A stretch of DNA of 64,000 nucleotides from Paramesorhizobium deserti (GCF_001558695.1 NZ_LNTU01000039.1:1-64000); one strand, 5' to 3'. Counted from the stretch's first letter, positions 28,218-38,188 are shown. Translations and numbers: made by a program. The notes: generated by a model from the letters alone, not told the origin.

Positions 28218-29852
28218 TCAGCTCCAGTTCCCTTTGCGGAAATCCATGGCGAAAGCAGACGCAGCCTTCCACTTGATCGCCTTGGGCTTTGCAGTGAAGA
28301 CGGCGTTCTGGTGCAGCACAGTATAGGCGGGATCCTCACGCTCGCAGATTTCCAGCATGCGTTTGAAAGCCTGGCGACGCTTCTGCCGGTCCGTACTCGT
28401 TTCCAGCACGACGGCAAGCTGGTTAGCTTCCTCATTCGTCCATTCACCGACCTGCTGCTGCTGTCCATTGGGACCATGCTGATTGACGATGGAGGAAACT
28501 GGATCATTAAAAGGCGCCGAATTCGACCAGTCGCGTACCGCGCGGGTCGGCGTCTTTTCGAGAATCTGCTGCCAATTCTCCTTCATCTCGATCTGCACGT
28601 TGAGACCGACCTGCTTCCACATCTCGACAAGGATCTGACCGGTCGCCGTCTGGTTGATGTAGTAGTTGTTGAGCAGGCGATAGGGGATCGGATCGCCCTT
28701 ATAGCCGGCGTCCTTCAGCATCTGCCGGGCCAGCGCTGGATCATATTCCGGCACCGTCCAATCCTTGATGAACATGTCATCATAATATTCCCACTGGAGA
28801 CCGGCAGGCACGCGGGTACGCCCGGCCCAAAGGGAATCGACAATGGCCTGACGATCGATGGCATGTGTCATCGCACGGCGAACGAGCGGGTTGGCGAGCT
28901 GCTCATGGTTCTTGTCGAAAACCGTAAGGCGGTGATTGAGAATGGTGCTGCCCTGCACCTCGAACGCGCTGTTCTGTTCGATGCTTTCGATCTGGTCCGG
29001 TGGGATATCGCAGGCGAACTGATATTCGCCCGACAATAGGCCGTTGATGCGCGATGCGACCTCCGGCACTTCGACGAAACGGATGGATTTCAGAGGCGGC
29101 CGGCCGTCCCAATATTCGTCATGCGCCTCGAGCACGAGCGAGTTGTCCGGTTTGAATTCAACGACCTTGTAGGGGCCGGTGGTGATCGGCTTGCGCGACC
29201 AGTCGAGATAGCTCTTCGCCTCTTCCCAGCCTCGGCGGCTCATGATCTGGCTGCCATAGCGGGCAATACGGCCTTCCATTGTCACGTCAGGCGTGCCGTT
29301 GACGAAGCGGATCGTATATTTGTCGACGATCTCGACACCAAGCAGCGACGGCCACGAACGACGGGCGACGGCTGGAACCTCCGCGGGCAGTTCCTTGGTC
29401 TGGCCATTGACCGGATTGGTCTCGCGGACGAAGATCGTCTTGCCCTCGCTCGGCTCGGTATCTCCGAACATCCTCTCGCGGCCAAAAGAGAAAGCCACAT
29501 CTTCGGCGGTCATCTCGTCGCCATTGTGGAATTTGACGCCTGGGCGCAACTTCAGTTCGACGGTCTTGTCATCGATGCGCTTCCACTCGGTGGCAAGCCC
29601 CGGCACGGAACCAAGGTTGCCGAGCCAGTCCCGATTGAGCAGCCCTTCCCACAGATGGGTGAAGAATGTGCGTTCGCCGACATTCGACTGCTCGCGCAGC
29701 ACGTCCAGCGTGTTGGTGTTGGAAATCTTCTGAACCGCGATGGTCACCGACGGGCGTGAATCGCCCTGAGCAATCGCAAAGCGCGGCAGGATCAGTGAAG
29801 CAGCACTTCCTGCGGCGAGACCCAATGCGCCGCGGCGGGTGAAGATTGCCAT
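28218..29852 (-). CDS. Family-5 substrate-binding protein (peptide/opine ABC), Tat-type signal
   Basis: 544 codons from ATG 29852, chosen because GGAG lies six bases upstream; longer in-frame starts exist. The N-terminus FTRRGALGLAAGS followed by a hydrophobic run and RFAIAQG resembles a twin-arginine signal. The mature part has SBP_bac_5 features: FFTHLWEGLLNRDW, WKRIDDKTVELKLRPGVKFHNGDEMTAEDVAFSF-type segment near residues 75-110, and later RAMTHAIDRQAIVD. It starts the operon ending with the phosphodiesterase. By analogy with AccA the ligand may be an agrocinopine-like sugar phosphodiester, but peptides cannot be excluded. Confidence 0.88.
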   Translation of the reverse strand: MAIFTRRGALGLAAGSAASLILPRFAIAQGDSRPSVTIAVQKISNTNTLDVLREQSNVGERTFFTHLWEGLLNRDWLGNLGSVPGLATEWKRIDDKTVELKLRPGVKFHNGDEMTAEDVAFSFGRERMFGDTEPSEGKTIFVRETNPVNGQTKELPAEVPAVARRSWPSLLGVEIVDKYTIRFVNGTPDVTMEGRIARYGSQIMSRRGWEEAKSYLDWSRKPITTGPYKVVEFKPDNSLVLEAHDEYWDGRPPLKSIRFVEVPEVASRINGLLSGEYQFACDIPPDQIESIEQNSAFEVQGSTILNHRLTVFDKNHEQLANPLVRRAMTHAIDRQAIVDSLWAGRTRVPAGLQWEYYDDMFIKDWTVPEYDPALARQMLKDAGYKGDPIPYRLLNNYYINQTATGQILVEMWKQVGLNVQIEMKENWQQILEKTPTRAVRDWSNSAPFNDPVSSIVNQHGPNGQQQQVGEWTNEEANQLAVVLETSTDRQKRRQAFKRMLEICEREDPAYTVLHQNAVFTAKPKAIKWKAASAFAMDFRKGNWS

Positions 29853-30214
29853 GAGTTTCTCCATTGGTTCATTGCCTGACGACCGCACGCCCGCGAATGG
29901 GCGCGATGTGGAGTGATCTCCAGCCGGCACAGACAAGACGTTTGAAAAGCGCCCCTTCGCGCATGATTACGAATGAGCATGACTTACGCGTTGCTCGTGC
30001 TGCAAATCGCCTCCGAATGGACGACACGATCGGCAGCACGTTCCTACGCCTCGAAGCCTCGCTCTGGGCGGGCAATCTGGCGGCAGGTTATGTCAGCGGG
30101 ATGAACCCTCTATTGCGGTTTTGTGAAAACTGCAGGGGCGTCACAGCCGTGAATAGCAGGGTCCTCGCGTTTTCCCGCAATGGTCGGCGATAAGGCGATG
30201 ATGGGCTTACCGGG
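29853..30214. other. Intergenic region upstream of the opine-type ABC operon
   Basis: About 360 bp between two minus-strand operons. It must contain the promoter of the gene starting at 29852. No regulator gene is present here, unlike the acc operon, where accR is adjacent. I see no strong palindrome or terminator. Confidence 0.4.
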
Positions 30215-31285
30215 CTACAGCGCCACTCCGCTCGCGCCGTCGAAGACATAGACCTTCGCGCCATCGGCGACGGCTTCGAAATGCGCGCCGTAGTGGGCCG
30301 GGTGATCGCCATCGACCACCGCCGTCACCTGGGTGCCGGCGAATTCAAAGAGCACGTGCGTCTGGGCGCCGGTCGGCTCCACCAGCAGCGTCCGGCCCGC
30401 GACAATGCTGCCTGTGCCGGTCGTCGCGAAATGCTCGGGCCTGAGGCCGATCTTCACCGGCTGGCCGCGCCGGACCTTTCTCTGAGGCGCGATCCGGATC
30501 GCCGAACCGTCGCCGAGCCGGACAGCCGGTTCGCCATTATCCGCATCCACGACGCCGTCCAGAATATTCATCGCCGGGGAGCCGATGAAGCCCGCCACGA
30601 ACAGATTGGCCGGCTGGCGGTAGAGTTCGAGCGGCGTGCCCACTTGCTCGATATTTCCCTGATTGAGAACCACGATGCGGTCGGCGAGCGTCATCGCCTC
30701 GATTTGGTCATGAGTGACATAGATCGAAGTGGTGCCCACCTTCTGGTGCAGCGATTTGATCTCGGTGCGCATCTGCACGCGCAGTTTGGCATCGAGATTG
30801 GAAAGCGGCTCGTCGAAAAGGAACACCGCCGGGTCGCGGACAATGGCCCGCCCCATGGCGACGCGCTGGCGCTGGCCGCCTGAGAGCTGGCTCGGCTTGC
30901 GGTCCAGCAGATCCGTCAGCGCCAGCATGCGCGCCGCCTCCCCTACCCGCTTTTCGATCTCGGGCTTGGCGACGCCGGAGAGTTTCAGGTTGAAGCCCAT
31001 ATTCTCGGCGACGCTCATATGCGGATAGAGCGCATAGGACTGGAAGACCATGGCTATGTTGCGCTCGCGCGGCGTGAGCGGGTTGACCACCCTGCCCCCG
31101 ATCATCACCTCGCCGTCCGTGATCTCCTCAAGCCCGGCGATCATGCGCAGGAGCGTGGATTTTCCACAGCCGGAAGGGCCAACGAGCGCGATGAATTCGC
31201 CATCCTCGATCGATAGAGAGACGCCGTGGACGACCTCCAGCGTTCCATAGGATTTGCGGATGTCTTTGAGTTCGACGGATGCCAT
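30215..31285 (-). CDS. Sugar ABC transporter ATPase, UgpC/MsmK/MalK type
   Basis: 356 codons; ATG 31285 with GAGGAGC upstream. Walker [11 protein letters not shown]-loop [14 protein letters not shown], signature [15 protein letters not shown], Walker [14 protein letters not shown] and the C-terminal regulatory OB domain (KIGLRPEHF) are all present. Last gene of a minus-strand sugar import operon (binding protein, two permeases, ATPase). Confidence 0.92.
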   Translation of the reverse strand: MASVELKDIRKSYGTLEVVHGVSLSIEDGEFIALVGPSGCGKSTLLRMIAGLEEITDGEVMIGGRVVNPLTPRERNIAMVFQSYALYPHMSVAENMGFNLKLSGVAKPEIEKRVGEAARMLALTDLLDRKPSQLSGGQRQRVAMGRAIVRDPAVFLFDEPLSNLDAKLRVQMRTEIKSLHQKVGTTSIYVTHDQIEAMTLADRIVVLNQGNIEQVGTPLELYRQPANLFVAGFIGSPAMNILDGVVDADNGEPAVRLGDGSAIRIAPQRKVRRGQPVKIGLRPEHFATTGTGSIVAGRTLLVEPTGAQTHVLFEFAGTQVTAVVDGDHPAHYGAHFEAVADGAKVYVFDGASGVAL

Positions 31286-31296
31286 GGTGCTGCTCC

Positions 31297-32145
31297 TCAA
31301 CCTTTCACCGCACCGGCCGTCAGGCCCGCGATGATGTGCTTCTGCGCCAGAAAGAAGACGATGACGGTCGGAAGGATCGTCAGCGTGATGAAAGCGAGCA
31401 CGAGCTGCCACTGCGTGCCGAACTCGCCGCGATAGACCATGATGCCGAGCGGCCAGGGATATTTCGTCTCCGTGTTCAGCATGATCAGCGGCACGATATA
31501 GCTGTTCCAGCTATTGACGAAGGAGATGATGCTGACCGTGGCGATGATCGGCCGCGAGAGCGGCAAAGAGATATGCCAGAAGAAGCGGATATAGCCGCAA
31601 CCGTCGACGAATGCGGCCTGGAACAGCTCCTCCGGCAGGTTCCGGAAATAGTTCCGGAAGAGCAGGATGCTCATGCCAAGACCGAAGGCGACCTGCGGCA
31701 GGATCACCCCCCAATAGGTATCGAGCAGACCGAGATCGCGGATGCGGATGAAGAGCGGCAGGATGGCCGTCGCCACCGGAAACATCAGCCCGATCAGGAA
31801 ATAGTTGAGGAGATGATTGGCGCCGAAGAATTTCACGTGCGCGAGCGTGAAGGCCGCCATCGCCGAGACGACCACGGTCAGGAACACCGTCATCACGGCG
31901 ATGAACAGCGAATTGACCATCTGCCGCCAGTAGCGGTCGCCGAACAGAATATCGAGATAGTTCGACCAGAGCCATTTCGACGGCAGGCCGAAGGGATTGA
32001 CGCGCAGTTCGCCCAGAGACTTGAACCCGCCGAGCGCGGTGGCAAGGAGCGGAACGAGCACCAGAGCCGCGACGAGCGTGAGCGAGACATAGAGATAAAG
32101 GCGGGTTCCCGCACCCATGCGGATGGATGTGCTTTGATCAGTCAT
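31297..32145 (-). CDS. Sugar ABC transporter permease, MalG type
   Basis: 282 codons, 11 bp before the ATPase gene and overlapping the upstream permease by 8 bp. About six hydrophobic segments, and a coupling loop [18 protein letters not shown] that deviates from the usual EAAxxDGA (Glu replaced by Gln, Ala by Cys). The C-terminus ([13 protein letters not shown]) is typical of MalG-type permeases. Carbohydrate importer subunit; substrate unknown. Confidence 0.9.
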   Translation of the reverse strand: MTDQSTSIRMGAGTRLYLYVSLTLVAALVLVPLLATALGGFKSLGELRVNPFGLPSKWLWSNYLDILFGDRYWRQMVNSLFIAVMTVFLTVVVSAMAAFTLAHVKFFGANHLLNYFLIGLMFPVATAILPLFIRIRDLGLLDTYWGVILPQVAFGLGMSILLFRNYFRNLPEELFQAAFVDGCGYIRFFWHISLPLSRPIIATVSIISFVNSWNSYIVPLIMLNTETKYPWPLGIMVYRGEFGTQWQLVLAFITLTILPTVIVFFLAQKHIIAGLTAGAVKG

Positions 32146-33076
32146 GGCGCATGAAAATCCGTTTGTAGCCGAAGGCGAGCGTGACGCAGATGACGAAGAG
32201 GACGACGCCGACCGCGCTGCCCAGGCCCACCTGCATGCGCATCACGCCATAGGTGTAGAGAAAGGTAACCAGGGTCTGCGTCGAGTTCAGCGGTCCGCCG
32301 CCGGTGAGCGGCATGATCAGGTCGAAGAGCTGCAGCGAGCCGATAATGGCGAAGAAGACGGAAATGCGTACGGTGGAGCCGAGCAGCGGCAACGTCACAT
32401 AGCGGAACTTCTGCCAGCCCGTCGCCCCGTCGATCTCGGCCGCTTCCAGCACGTTTTTATCCACCGCCTGCAGGCCGGCGATGAAGAGCATCATGTGGAA
32501 GCCGAAATATTTCCAGATCACCACCGCGAGGACGGCGTAAATGGCGAGGCTCTTGTCCGCCAGCACGTAAGGCGTGGCGACGCCGAAGAAACCAGCGATC
32601 GCGGCAAAGAGCCCATAGTCACCGTCATAGACGAAGCGCCAGATGAGGCCGGCGGCGACATCGGCAAGCACATAGGGCAGGAAAAAGATCAGCCGGAAGG
32701 CGATAACGCCGGTGATCCGGTGCGCCAGCATCATGGCAAGCCAGATCGCCAGCGGGATCTGTAGAAAAAGCGATACCAATATGATGAGACCGTTGTTGAT
32801 CAGCGCTGTGGAAAAGGCCGCGTTGTTGAACAGCACCTCGAAATTGCGCAAACCGACAAAATTCTCGGGCGGTCCGTAGCCATTCCATCGATAGAGGCTA
32901 TACCAGGCGGCTTCTCCCATCGGCAGGATGACGAACAGGGTGAAAAGAAGCAGCGCCGGCGGCAGGAAGAGGAGGAGGACCGGCAGGCGTCCTCTCACCG
33001 TCGGGCTTTTGTAGCGGGTTTTTGCCATGGGTGCCGAGGCCGATGATGCCGTCATCGTGGCGGTTGCGTCGGTCAT
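32138..33076 (-). CDS. Sugar ABC transporter permease, MalF type
   Basis: 312 codons; ATG 33076 chosen because GGAGA lies upstream, an earlier ATG at 33109 being less well placed. Six predicted membrane segments beginning LLLFLPPALLLFTLFVILP and the coupling loop EAAEIDGATGWQKF. Forms the channel with the MalG-type partner. A RIME-like repeat separates it from the binding-protein gene. Confidence 0.9.
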   Translation of the reverse strand: MTDATATMTASSASAPMAKTRYKSPTVRGRLPVLLLFLPPALLLFTLFVILPMGEAAWYSLYRWNGYGPPENFVGLRNFEVLFNNAAFSTALINNGLIILVSLFLQIPLAIWLAMMLAHRITGVIAFRLIFFLPYVLADVAAGLIWRFVYDGDYGLFAAIAGFFGVATPYVLADKSLAIYAVLAVVIWKYFGFHMMLFIAGLQAVDKNVLEAAEIDGATGWQKFRYVTLPLLGSTVRISVFFAIIGSLQLFDLIMPLTGGGPLNSTQTLVTFLYTYGVMRMQVGLGSAVGVVLFVICVTLAFGYKRIFMRHD

Positions 33077-33108
33077 GCTAGTGGTCTCCGTTGCGTGAAC
33101 TGGAGGCA

Positions 33109-33265
33109 CCCTCCTCTGGCCTGCCGGCTATCTCCCCCCAGAAGGGAGGGAGATTGGCTGACATTACTCTCCGCCTTCATTCAGCAAGGTTTGCAATTGG
33201 CGCCACGCGTTGATGAAGGCTAATCTCCCCCTTGTGGGGGAAATACCCGGCAGGGCAGAGGGGGA
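33109..33265. repeat. RIME1-like palindromic repeat between binding protein and permease genes
   Basis: 33109-33158 (CCCTCCTCTGGCCTGCCGGC...) and 33219-33265 are inverted, imperfect copies of each other; each half carries its own CTCCCCC/GGGGGAG stem. The sequence closely resembles the rhizobial intergenic mosaic element RIME1. In the operon mRNA it would fold into a long hairpin between the highly expressed binding protein and the permeases. Confidence 0.75.
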
Positions 33266-33291
33266 TTACTGTCCCGCCAGCGTTTGCGGTA

Positions 33292-34596
33292 CTATTCCAG
33301 CTCCAGCGCGTCCTGGATCATCTGCGAGCCCTCCTCCGGCGACATCTGTCCGGTGAGGATTTCGATGGTGACATCATTGACCACGCGGCCGACCGCCGGG
33401 CCAAGATCCTGGTCGAAATAGTTCTGATGCCATGTAGAGACTGCAAGCTGGTCAGCCGAAGCGCGCATCAGCGGATCCTTTATCCCGTCTTCGGCGCCTT
33501 TGGCTGCAGGGACAATCATTCCGGCAGCTGCTTGAATGCGCTCGTTTTCCTGATTGGTCAGGTAGCGCAGGAAATCCACCGCTTGCGGCGGCGCTTTCTT
33601 GGTAACGGCCCAACCATTGAGGCCGCCCAGCGTATCGGTCGCCTTGCCTTTGCCGCCCTCGACCACTGGAAAGGCGAAGCGCCCCAGAATTTCCGGTGCA
33701 AGGCCGTTGCCGTCGGCGGCATGGGTGCGCTGGTTCGCCTCGGTGTTTTCGAAACTTAGAATCATGGCCGCCTTGCCATCGCCGAAGACGCCAAGCGTCT
33801 GCTGCCAGTTCGCGCCGAGATAGCCGCCCTGGAAAGGCTCTAGTTTGCCAAGTTCAGCAAGCTGCTCGCCGGCCTTGATGATGGTGGGGTCAAGGAACCC
33901 CTCTCCTTCCTTGTTCTTGGCCGCCTCGAACACTTCCTGCCCGCCATTGCGCATGACGAGATAGCTCCAGTAGAAATGGAGCGGCCACTTGTCGCCGCCT
34001 CCGCCCGCGATCGGCGTGATGCCCGCCGCCTTCAGCTTCTTCACCGCATCGAGGAAATCGTTCCAGCTCTTGATGTCCTCGGCCTTCACGCCGGCTTGGT
34101 CGAAAAGCGCCTTGTTATAGAAGAAGCTGACGGTTCCCATTTTGTAGGGAACCGCATAAATCTTGTCATCGAAGGTGAAACCCTTCACGGCCGCTGGGTT
34201 GTAGCTCTTCACCCAGGCGCCGTCATCGGCGCTCATCGCCTCGGTCAGATCCATCAGCGCACCGGTTTCGGACTGCTGTTTCAAGACGCCCCCGCCCCAC
34301 GAATAGAAGAAATCCGGCGCGTCATCGGATTGGAGCAATGTCGGCAACTTGGCCTTGAAGGCCTCGTTTTCCAGAAATTGCAGCTGAATATCGACATCCG
34401 GATGCTCGGCCTCGTATTTGGCGGCAATCTCCTCCCAGACCTTCACATAGGACGGCACGGTTTCCAGATGAAGCCATTTTACCACCGTCTGGGCCGCGGC
34501 CGCACCAGTGCCGAGGAGAAATGTCATGCCGGTCACGGCGACAAGGGCGGACAAATTTCTGGCGCGAAGGGGCGCCTTCCCATTTCCATGGATCAT
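33292..34596 (-). CDS. Sugar ABC transporter substrate-binding protein (family 1)
   Basis: 434 codons; ATG 34596 follows GGGAGGAAACAGCA. A signal peptide covers about residues 1-33, ending GTGAAAAQT. The mature protein has family-1 features: a VWEEIAAKYEAEHPDVDI region, KIYAVPYKMGTVSFFYNKALFDQAG, and a C-terminal domain with LRYLTNQENERIQA. Periplasmic ligand receptor for the permeases and ATPase downstream. Transcribed divergently from the ROK regulator, which probably controls it. Confidence 0.9.
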   Translation of the reverse strand: MIHGNGKAPLRARNLSALVAVTGMTFLLGTGAAAAQTVVKWLHLETVPSYVKVWEEIAAKYEAEHPDVDIQLQFLENEAFKAKLPTLLQSDDAPDFFYSWGGGVLKQQSETGALMDLTEAMSADDGAWVKSYNPAAVKGFTFDDKIYAVPYKMGTVSFFYNKALFDQAGVKAEDIKSWNDFLDAVKKLKAAGITPIAGGGGDKWPLHFYWSYLVMRNGGQEVFEAAKNKEGEGFLDPTIIKAGEQLAELGKLEPFQGGYLGANWQQTLGVFGDGKAAMILSFENTEANQRTHAADGNGLAPEILGRFAFPVVEGGKGKATDTLGGLNGWAVTKKAPPQAVDFLRYLTNQENERIQAAAGMIVPAAKGAEDGIKDPLMRASADQLAVSTWHQNYFDQDLGPAVGRVVNDVTIEILTGQMSPEEGSQMIQDALELE

Positions 34597-34706
34597 TGCT
34601 GTTTCCTCCCGGGGGAACATCCTCACCAATTTTTCCCCAATGCGGATTAATTCAACTGACAGCTTCGCGAAAGTCAACGCCAATTCCATATTTTCTGCCA
34701 GTTGGC

Positions 34707-34737
34707 TTGACACATGCCCTCTCTTGCCGGTTATTTA
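34707..34737 (+). promoter_or_regulatory. Candidate promoter of the ROK regulator
   Basis: TTGACA at 34707-34712 followed after 18 bp by TTATTT, 68 bp before ATG 34805. The 208-bp region 34597-34804 between the divergent binding-protein and ROK genes should hold both promoters and the ROK operator. An AT-rich TTAATT is repeated near 34645 and 34735, but no clean palindrome is evident. Confidence 0.45.
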
Positions 34738-34804
34738 ATTCGCATTCCGGCGTAAATTCCGAGTCGGCTGTATTGGACCATCACGCGAGTACCCCTGCCA
34801 CATC

Positions 34805-36013
34805 ATGAAGACAGCCGACCCCGAACTCATGCGAGCGATCAATCGCTTCAACGTGCTGGATACGATCCGCCGGCATGGGCCGATTTCGCGTGTGGAAATC
34901 AGTGAACGCTCGGAGCTTTCCACGACCACCGTTTCGGCGATCACCGGCGCGCTGCTCGATGACGGGCTGATCCTGACGCGGCATGAAGGCGATCTGCGTA
35001 ATGCTGCCGCGCGCGGTCGGCCGCGTGTGATGCTGGAGCTCAATCCCGATGCCGCGCGCGTGGTCGGCGCCAAGATCGCCGCTCACAGCATGGTCTTCGT
35101 CGTCACCAATTTTTGCGGTGAGGTGCTGTCGCAGCTCATATTGCCGATCCGCGTCAACCGCCAATCGATCGCTGTCATCGCCGATCTGATCGAAGACGGC
35201 GTGCGGCGCTGCGTGGTCGATGCCGGGCTTTCGCTCGGCGACGTCGATTCCATCTGCATCGGCCTGCCCGGCGTTGTCGAGCATCGCACCGGCATTGTTC
35301 GGTCAAGCCCGATCTTCCGGGAAACGGACGTGGATTTCGCCAGCGAGATGACGAGCAGGCTCAATGTGCCGACCATCCTAGAGAGCGACGCGCATGCCAT
35401 CGCGCTTGCCCATCACTGGTTCGGCAAGGCGCGCGATCTCGACGATATGGTGCTGGTCTCGCTGGAGCAGACGCTCGGTCTCGGCGTGCTGCACCACGGT
35501 CAGCTCTTTCGCGGCGCGGGTGGCCTCAGCCACAATCTGGGCGATCTGGTGCTCGGCATTGGACCGAAGGATATCGTACGGCTTTCCGCCCTGGCCGGCG
35601 AAAGCGCCATCCTTGGCGACCGGCCGGATGGCGGCGGACGCCTTGCCGAGGCGATGCGGCTCGGACGCGGCATGGCGCTGGCACAGACGCTGATCGCCGC
35701 GGAGGACAACACGCTGATCGCCGCCGCCACCAGCGCGGGGGAGGCGGTGGGGCTGGCCGTGGCCAATATCGTCACGCTTTTCGGCCCGCCGCGCGTCATC
35801 ATCGTCGGTTCGAGCCTGTCGCTCGGCGCCGTCTTTCTCGATAGCCTGCGCGAGGCTTACCGGCGCGCCATTCCCTCCTCGATCCAGACCGTCGCGGAAC
35901 TCGTCTTCGATGAATCCGCCGACGAAACCTGGGCGCAGGGAGCGGCCGTCGTGGCGCTATGCGAACTCTACGAGTCCCCCTGGGGGACGACCGGCCCCGC
36001 CCCGGCTCTCTGA
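34805..36013 (+). CDS. ROK family transcriptional regulator
   Basis: 402 codons. Residues ~10-70 form a winged helix-turn-helix (IRRHGPISRVEISERSELSTTTVSAITGALLDDGLI); the rest is the ROK sugar-kinase-like domain with GLPGVVEHRTGIV, ESDAHAIALAHHWFG and GGLSHNLGDLVLG. The usual CxCGxxGC zinc motif is missing: the position corresponding to it reads LGIGPKDIV. Likely a sugar-responsive repressor of the divergent ABC operon and perhaps of the following oxidoreductase genes. Confidence 0.88.
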   Translation: MKTADPELMRAINRFNVLDTIRRHGPISRVEISERSELSTTTVSAITGALLDDGLILTRHEGDLRNAAARGRPRVMLELNPDAARVVGAKIAAHSMVFVVTNFCGEVLSQLILPIRVNRQSIAVIADLIEDGVRRCVVDAGLSLGDVDSICIGLPGVVEHRTGIVRSSPIFRETDVDFASEMTSRLNVPTILESDAHAIALAHHWFGKARDLDDMVLVSLEQTLGLGVLHHGQLFRGAGGLSHNLGDLVLGIGPKDIVRLSALAGESAILGDRPDGGGRLAEAMRLGRGMALAQTLIAAEDNTLIAAATSAGEAVGLAVANIVTLFGPPRVIIVGSSLSLGAVFLDSLREAYRRAIPSSIQTVAELVFDESADETWAQGAAVVALCELYESPWGTTGPAPAL

Positions 36014-36060
36014 CGGGCGATCATCGCCAATTCTCACTGCTTTCAGTTTGGAGGAGACTG

Positions 36061-37161
36061 ATGGAAAAATTAGGCATAGGCATCATCGGCTGCGGCAATA
36101 TTTCGTCTGCCTATCTGAAGGCGATGGCTTCCTTTCCCATTCTCGACATTCGCGGCATCGCCGATTTGAACCGCGATCTAGCCGCCCAGCGCGCGGCGGA
36201 ATTCAACGTGCCCGCCCGCGAAGCGAACGAGCTCCTTGCCGACCCAACGATCGAGCTTGTTGTCAATCTCACCGTTCCAAAGGCCCATGTGGCGGTGGCG
36301 ATGCAGGCGCTTGAAGCCGGCAAGCACGCCTATTCGGAGAAGCCGCTCGGCATCAATTTCGCGGAAGGCAAGAAGCTCGCGGACTTCGCCGCTGCCCGCG
36401 ATTTGCGCATCGGCGCCGCGCCCGACACTTTCCTCGGCGGCTCGCACCAGACGGCGCGCGCCATCGTCGATTCCGGCGCGCTTGGCCAGCCGGTCGGCGG
36501 CACCGCGACCTTCATGTGTCCCGGCCATGAGCGATGGCATCCGAACCCGGATTTCTATTACGAGATCGGCGGCGGCCCGATGCTCGACATGGGGCCTTAC
36601 TATATCACCGATCTCGTCAATCTCCTCGGGCCGGTCGCCCAGGTCGCAGGCTTTGCCGTCGCACCGCGCAAGGAGCGCGTGATTACCAGCCAGCCGCGCA
36701 ATGGCGAGCGCATTCCCGTTCACGTTCCCACCCATGTCACGGGGGTCATGGCGTTTAAAAACGGCGCGGTGGTGCAGATCGGCATGAGTTTCGATGTCGC
36801 CGGCCACAAACATGTGCCGCTCGAGATCTATGGCACGGAGGGCACGCTGATCGTGCCGGATCCGAACCATTTCGGCGGACAGATCGAGTTTCTCAAGAAA
36901 GGCGGCGCGTTCGAGCCTCGGGAGACGATAGAGCCCTATGCCGACGGCAATTACCGTTCGCTCGGCGCCGCCGATATGGCACACGCCATCCGCTCGAACC
37001 GCCCGCACCGAGCCAACGGCAGCCTCGCTTTGCATGTGCTGGAGGTGATGGAGGCTTTCGGGAAAGCCGCGGAAACCGGCACGACAATCAGCATCACGAC
37101 CGAAACGGAGCGGCCCGCGCCGCTCTCCGAGTCCCTCGTTGATGGCTATATCGGTCGTTAG
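36061..37161 (+). CDS. Gfo/Idh/MocA family oxidoreductase
   Basis: 366 codons; ATG 36061 preceded by GGAGGAGACTG. NAD(P)-binding GIIGCGNISSAYLKAM at the N-terminus, then the EKP motif in YSEKPLGINFAEGK and the C-terminal sheet domain with GGGPMLDMGPYYITDLVNL. Family members oxidise sugars, including 3-keto-forming reactions on disaccharides. Next to a ThuA-like gene and a sugar importer, a ThuB-type role in disaccharide catabolism is plausible. Confidence 0.88.
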   Translation: MEKLGIGIIGCGNISSAYLKAMASFPILDIRGIADLNRDLAAQRAAEFNVPAREANELLADPTIELVVNLTVPKAHVAVAMQALEAGKHAYSEKPLGINFAEGKKLADFAAARDLRIGAAPDTFLGGSHQTARAIVDSGALGQPVGGTATFMCPGHERWHPNPDFYYEIGGGPMLDMGPYYITDLVNLLGPVAQVAGFAVAPRKERVITSQPRNGERIPVHVPTHVTGVMAFKNGAVVQIGMSFDVAGHKHVPLEIYGTEGTLIVPDPNHFGGQIEFLKKGGAFEPRETIEPYADGNYRSLGAADMAHAIRSNRPHRANGSLALHVLEVMEAFGKAAETGTTISITTETERPAPLSESLVDGYIGR

Positions 37162-37235
37162 AGTTAAAGCAGAATGGAAAACTCAGTGGGACTGCGCCTC
37201 TTTCTGCCCTGCAGGGAATCTCCCTCCCCTACAGT

Positions 37236-37418
37236 CGTCATCCTCGGGCTTGACCCGAGGATCCACGGCAAAGGGGCGGAAGCGGTACTATCAACAGCGA
37301 CGGGATCATCAATTGTCGACCCGGATATCAACCCTATGCGCCTATTGGAATGCGTCGGTGCGGTGGCGAGTTCAGCGCCTCTCAGCCGTGGATCCTCGGG
37401 GCAAGCCCGAGGATGACG
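37236..37418. repeat. REP/BIME-like inverted pair between oxidoreductase and thuA-like genes
   Basis: 37236-37269 and 37385-37418 are 34-bp inverted copies differing at one position. Each itself contains the palindrome CCTCGGGCTTGACCCGAGG. Paired elements of this kind are typical intergenic repeats of rhizobia. The 115-bp spacer has no gene. Together they would fold into a long stem in the transcript. Confidence 0.88.
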
Positions 37419-37448
37419 AAAATGGAGACTCAGGAGGAGAAAAACACT

Positions 37449-38090
37449 ATGCGTGAAGCACTCATCGTCTGGGGCGGCTGGAGCGGGCACGAACCACAGG
37501 AATGCGCCCACATCATCCGCGACATGCTGCAGGAGGACGGCTTCAAGGTCTATCTGGAGCACTCGACCGAGGCTTTCGCCGACCCCTCGATCCATGATCT
37601 CTCGCTGATCGTGCCGATCATGACCATGTCGAAGATCGAGAAAGAAGAGGTGAAGAACCTCTCGGAGGCCGTGCAGAATGGCGTCGGCATCGCCGGCTAT
37701 CACGGCGGCGCGGGCGACGCATTCCGCGAAAGTGTGGAATATCAGTTCATTATCGGCGGGCAATGGGTGGCCCACCCCGGCAATATCATCGATTATACCG
37801 TCAATATCACCCGGCCGGACGATCCGCTGATGGAGGAGATCAGCGATTTCCCTTATAAATCAGAGCAATATTACATGCATGTCGACCCGTCGAACGAAGT
37901 GCTGGCGACCACGACCTTCAATGGCGATCACGCCGCGTGGATCGACGGCGTAGTGATGCCGGTGGTCTGGAAGCGCAAGCACGGCAAGGGCCGCGTTTTC
38001 TACTCTTCGCTCGGCCATGTGGCGAGCGAATTCGACGTGCCGCAAATGCGCACCATCTTCCGCCGCGGCGCTAACTGGGCGGCGCGATAG
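37449..38090 (+). CDS. thuA: ThuA-like trehalose/disaccharide utilisation protein
   Basis: 213 codons; ATG 37449 with AGGAGGAGAAA upstream. The start REALIVWGGWSGHEPQEC and later GIAGYHGGAGDAFRE and KRKHGKGRVFYSSLGH are typical of the ThuA (glutamine-amidotransferase-like) family. ThuA acts with ThuB in catabolism of trehalose-type disaccharides in rhizobia. Here the partner is the Gfo/Idh gene just upstream, separated by a repeat pair. Confidence 0.82.
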   Translation: MREALIVWGGWSGHEPQECAHIIRDMLQEDGFKVYLEHSTEAFADPSIHDLSLIVPIMTMSKIEKEEVKNLSEAVQNGVGIAGYHGGAGDAFRESVEYQFIIGGQWVAHPGNIIDYTVNITRPDDPLMEEISDFPYKSEQYYMHVDPSNEVLATTTFNGDHAAWIDGVVMPVVWKRKHGKGRVFYSSLGHVASEFDVPQMRTIFRRGANWAAR

Positions 38091-38188
38091 CTGATAAAGA
38101 CGGATCTTCGCCTTTTCCGCCCTGCCGACTGTTACTTTGTGTGACGGTAGGGCTACCGCACATCCCGTCATCCATATTGGCTCTCCAA

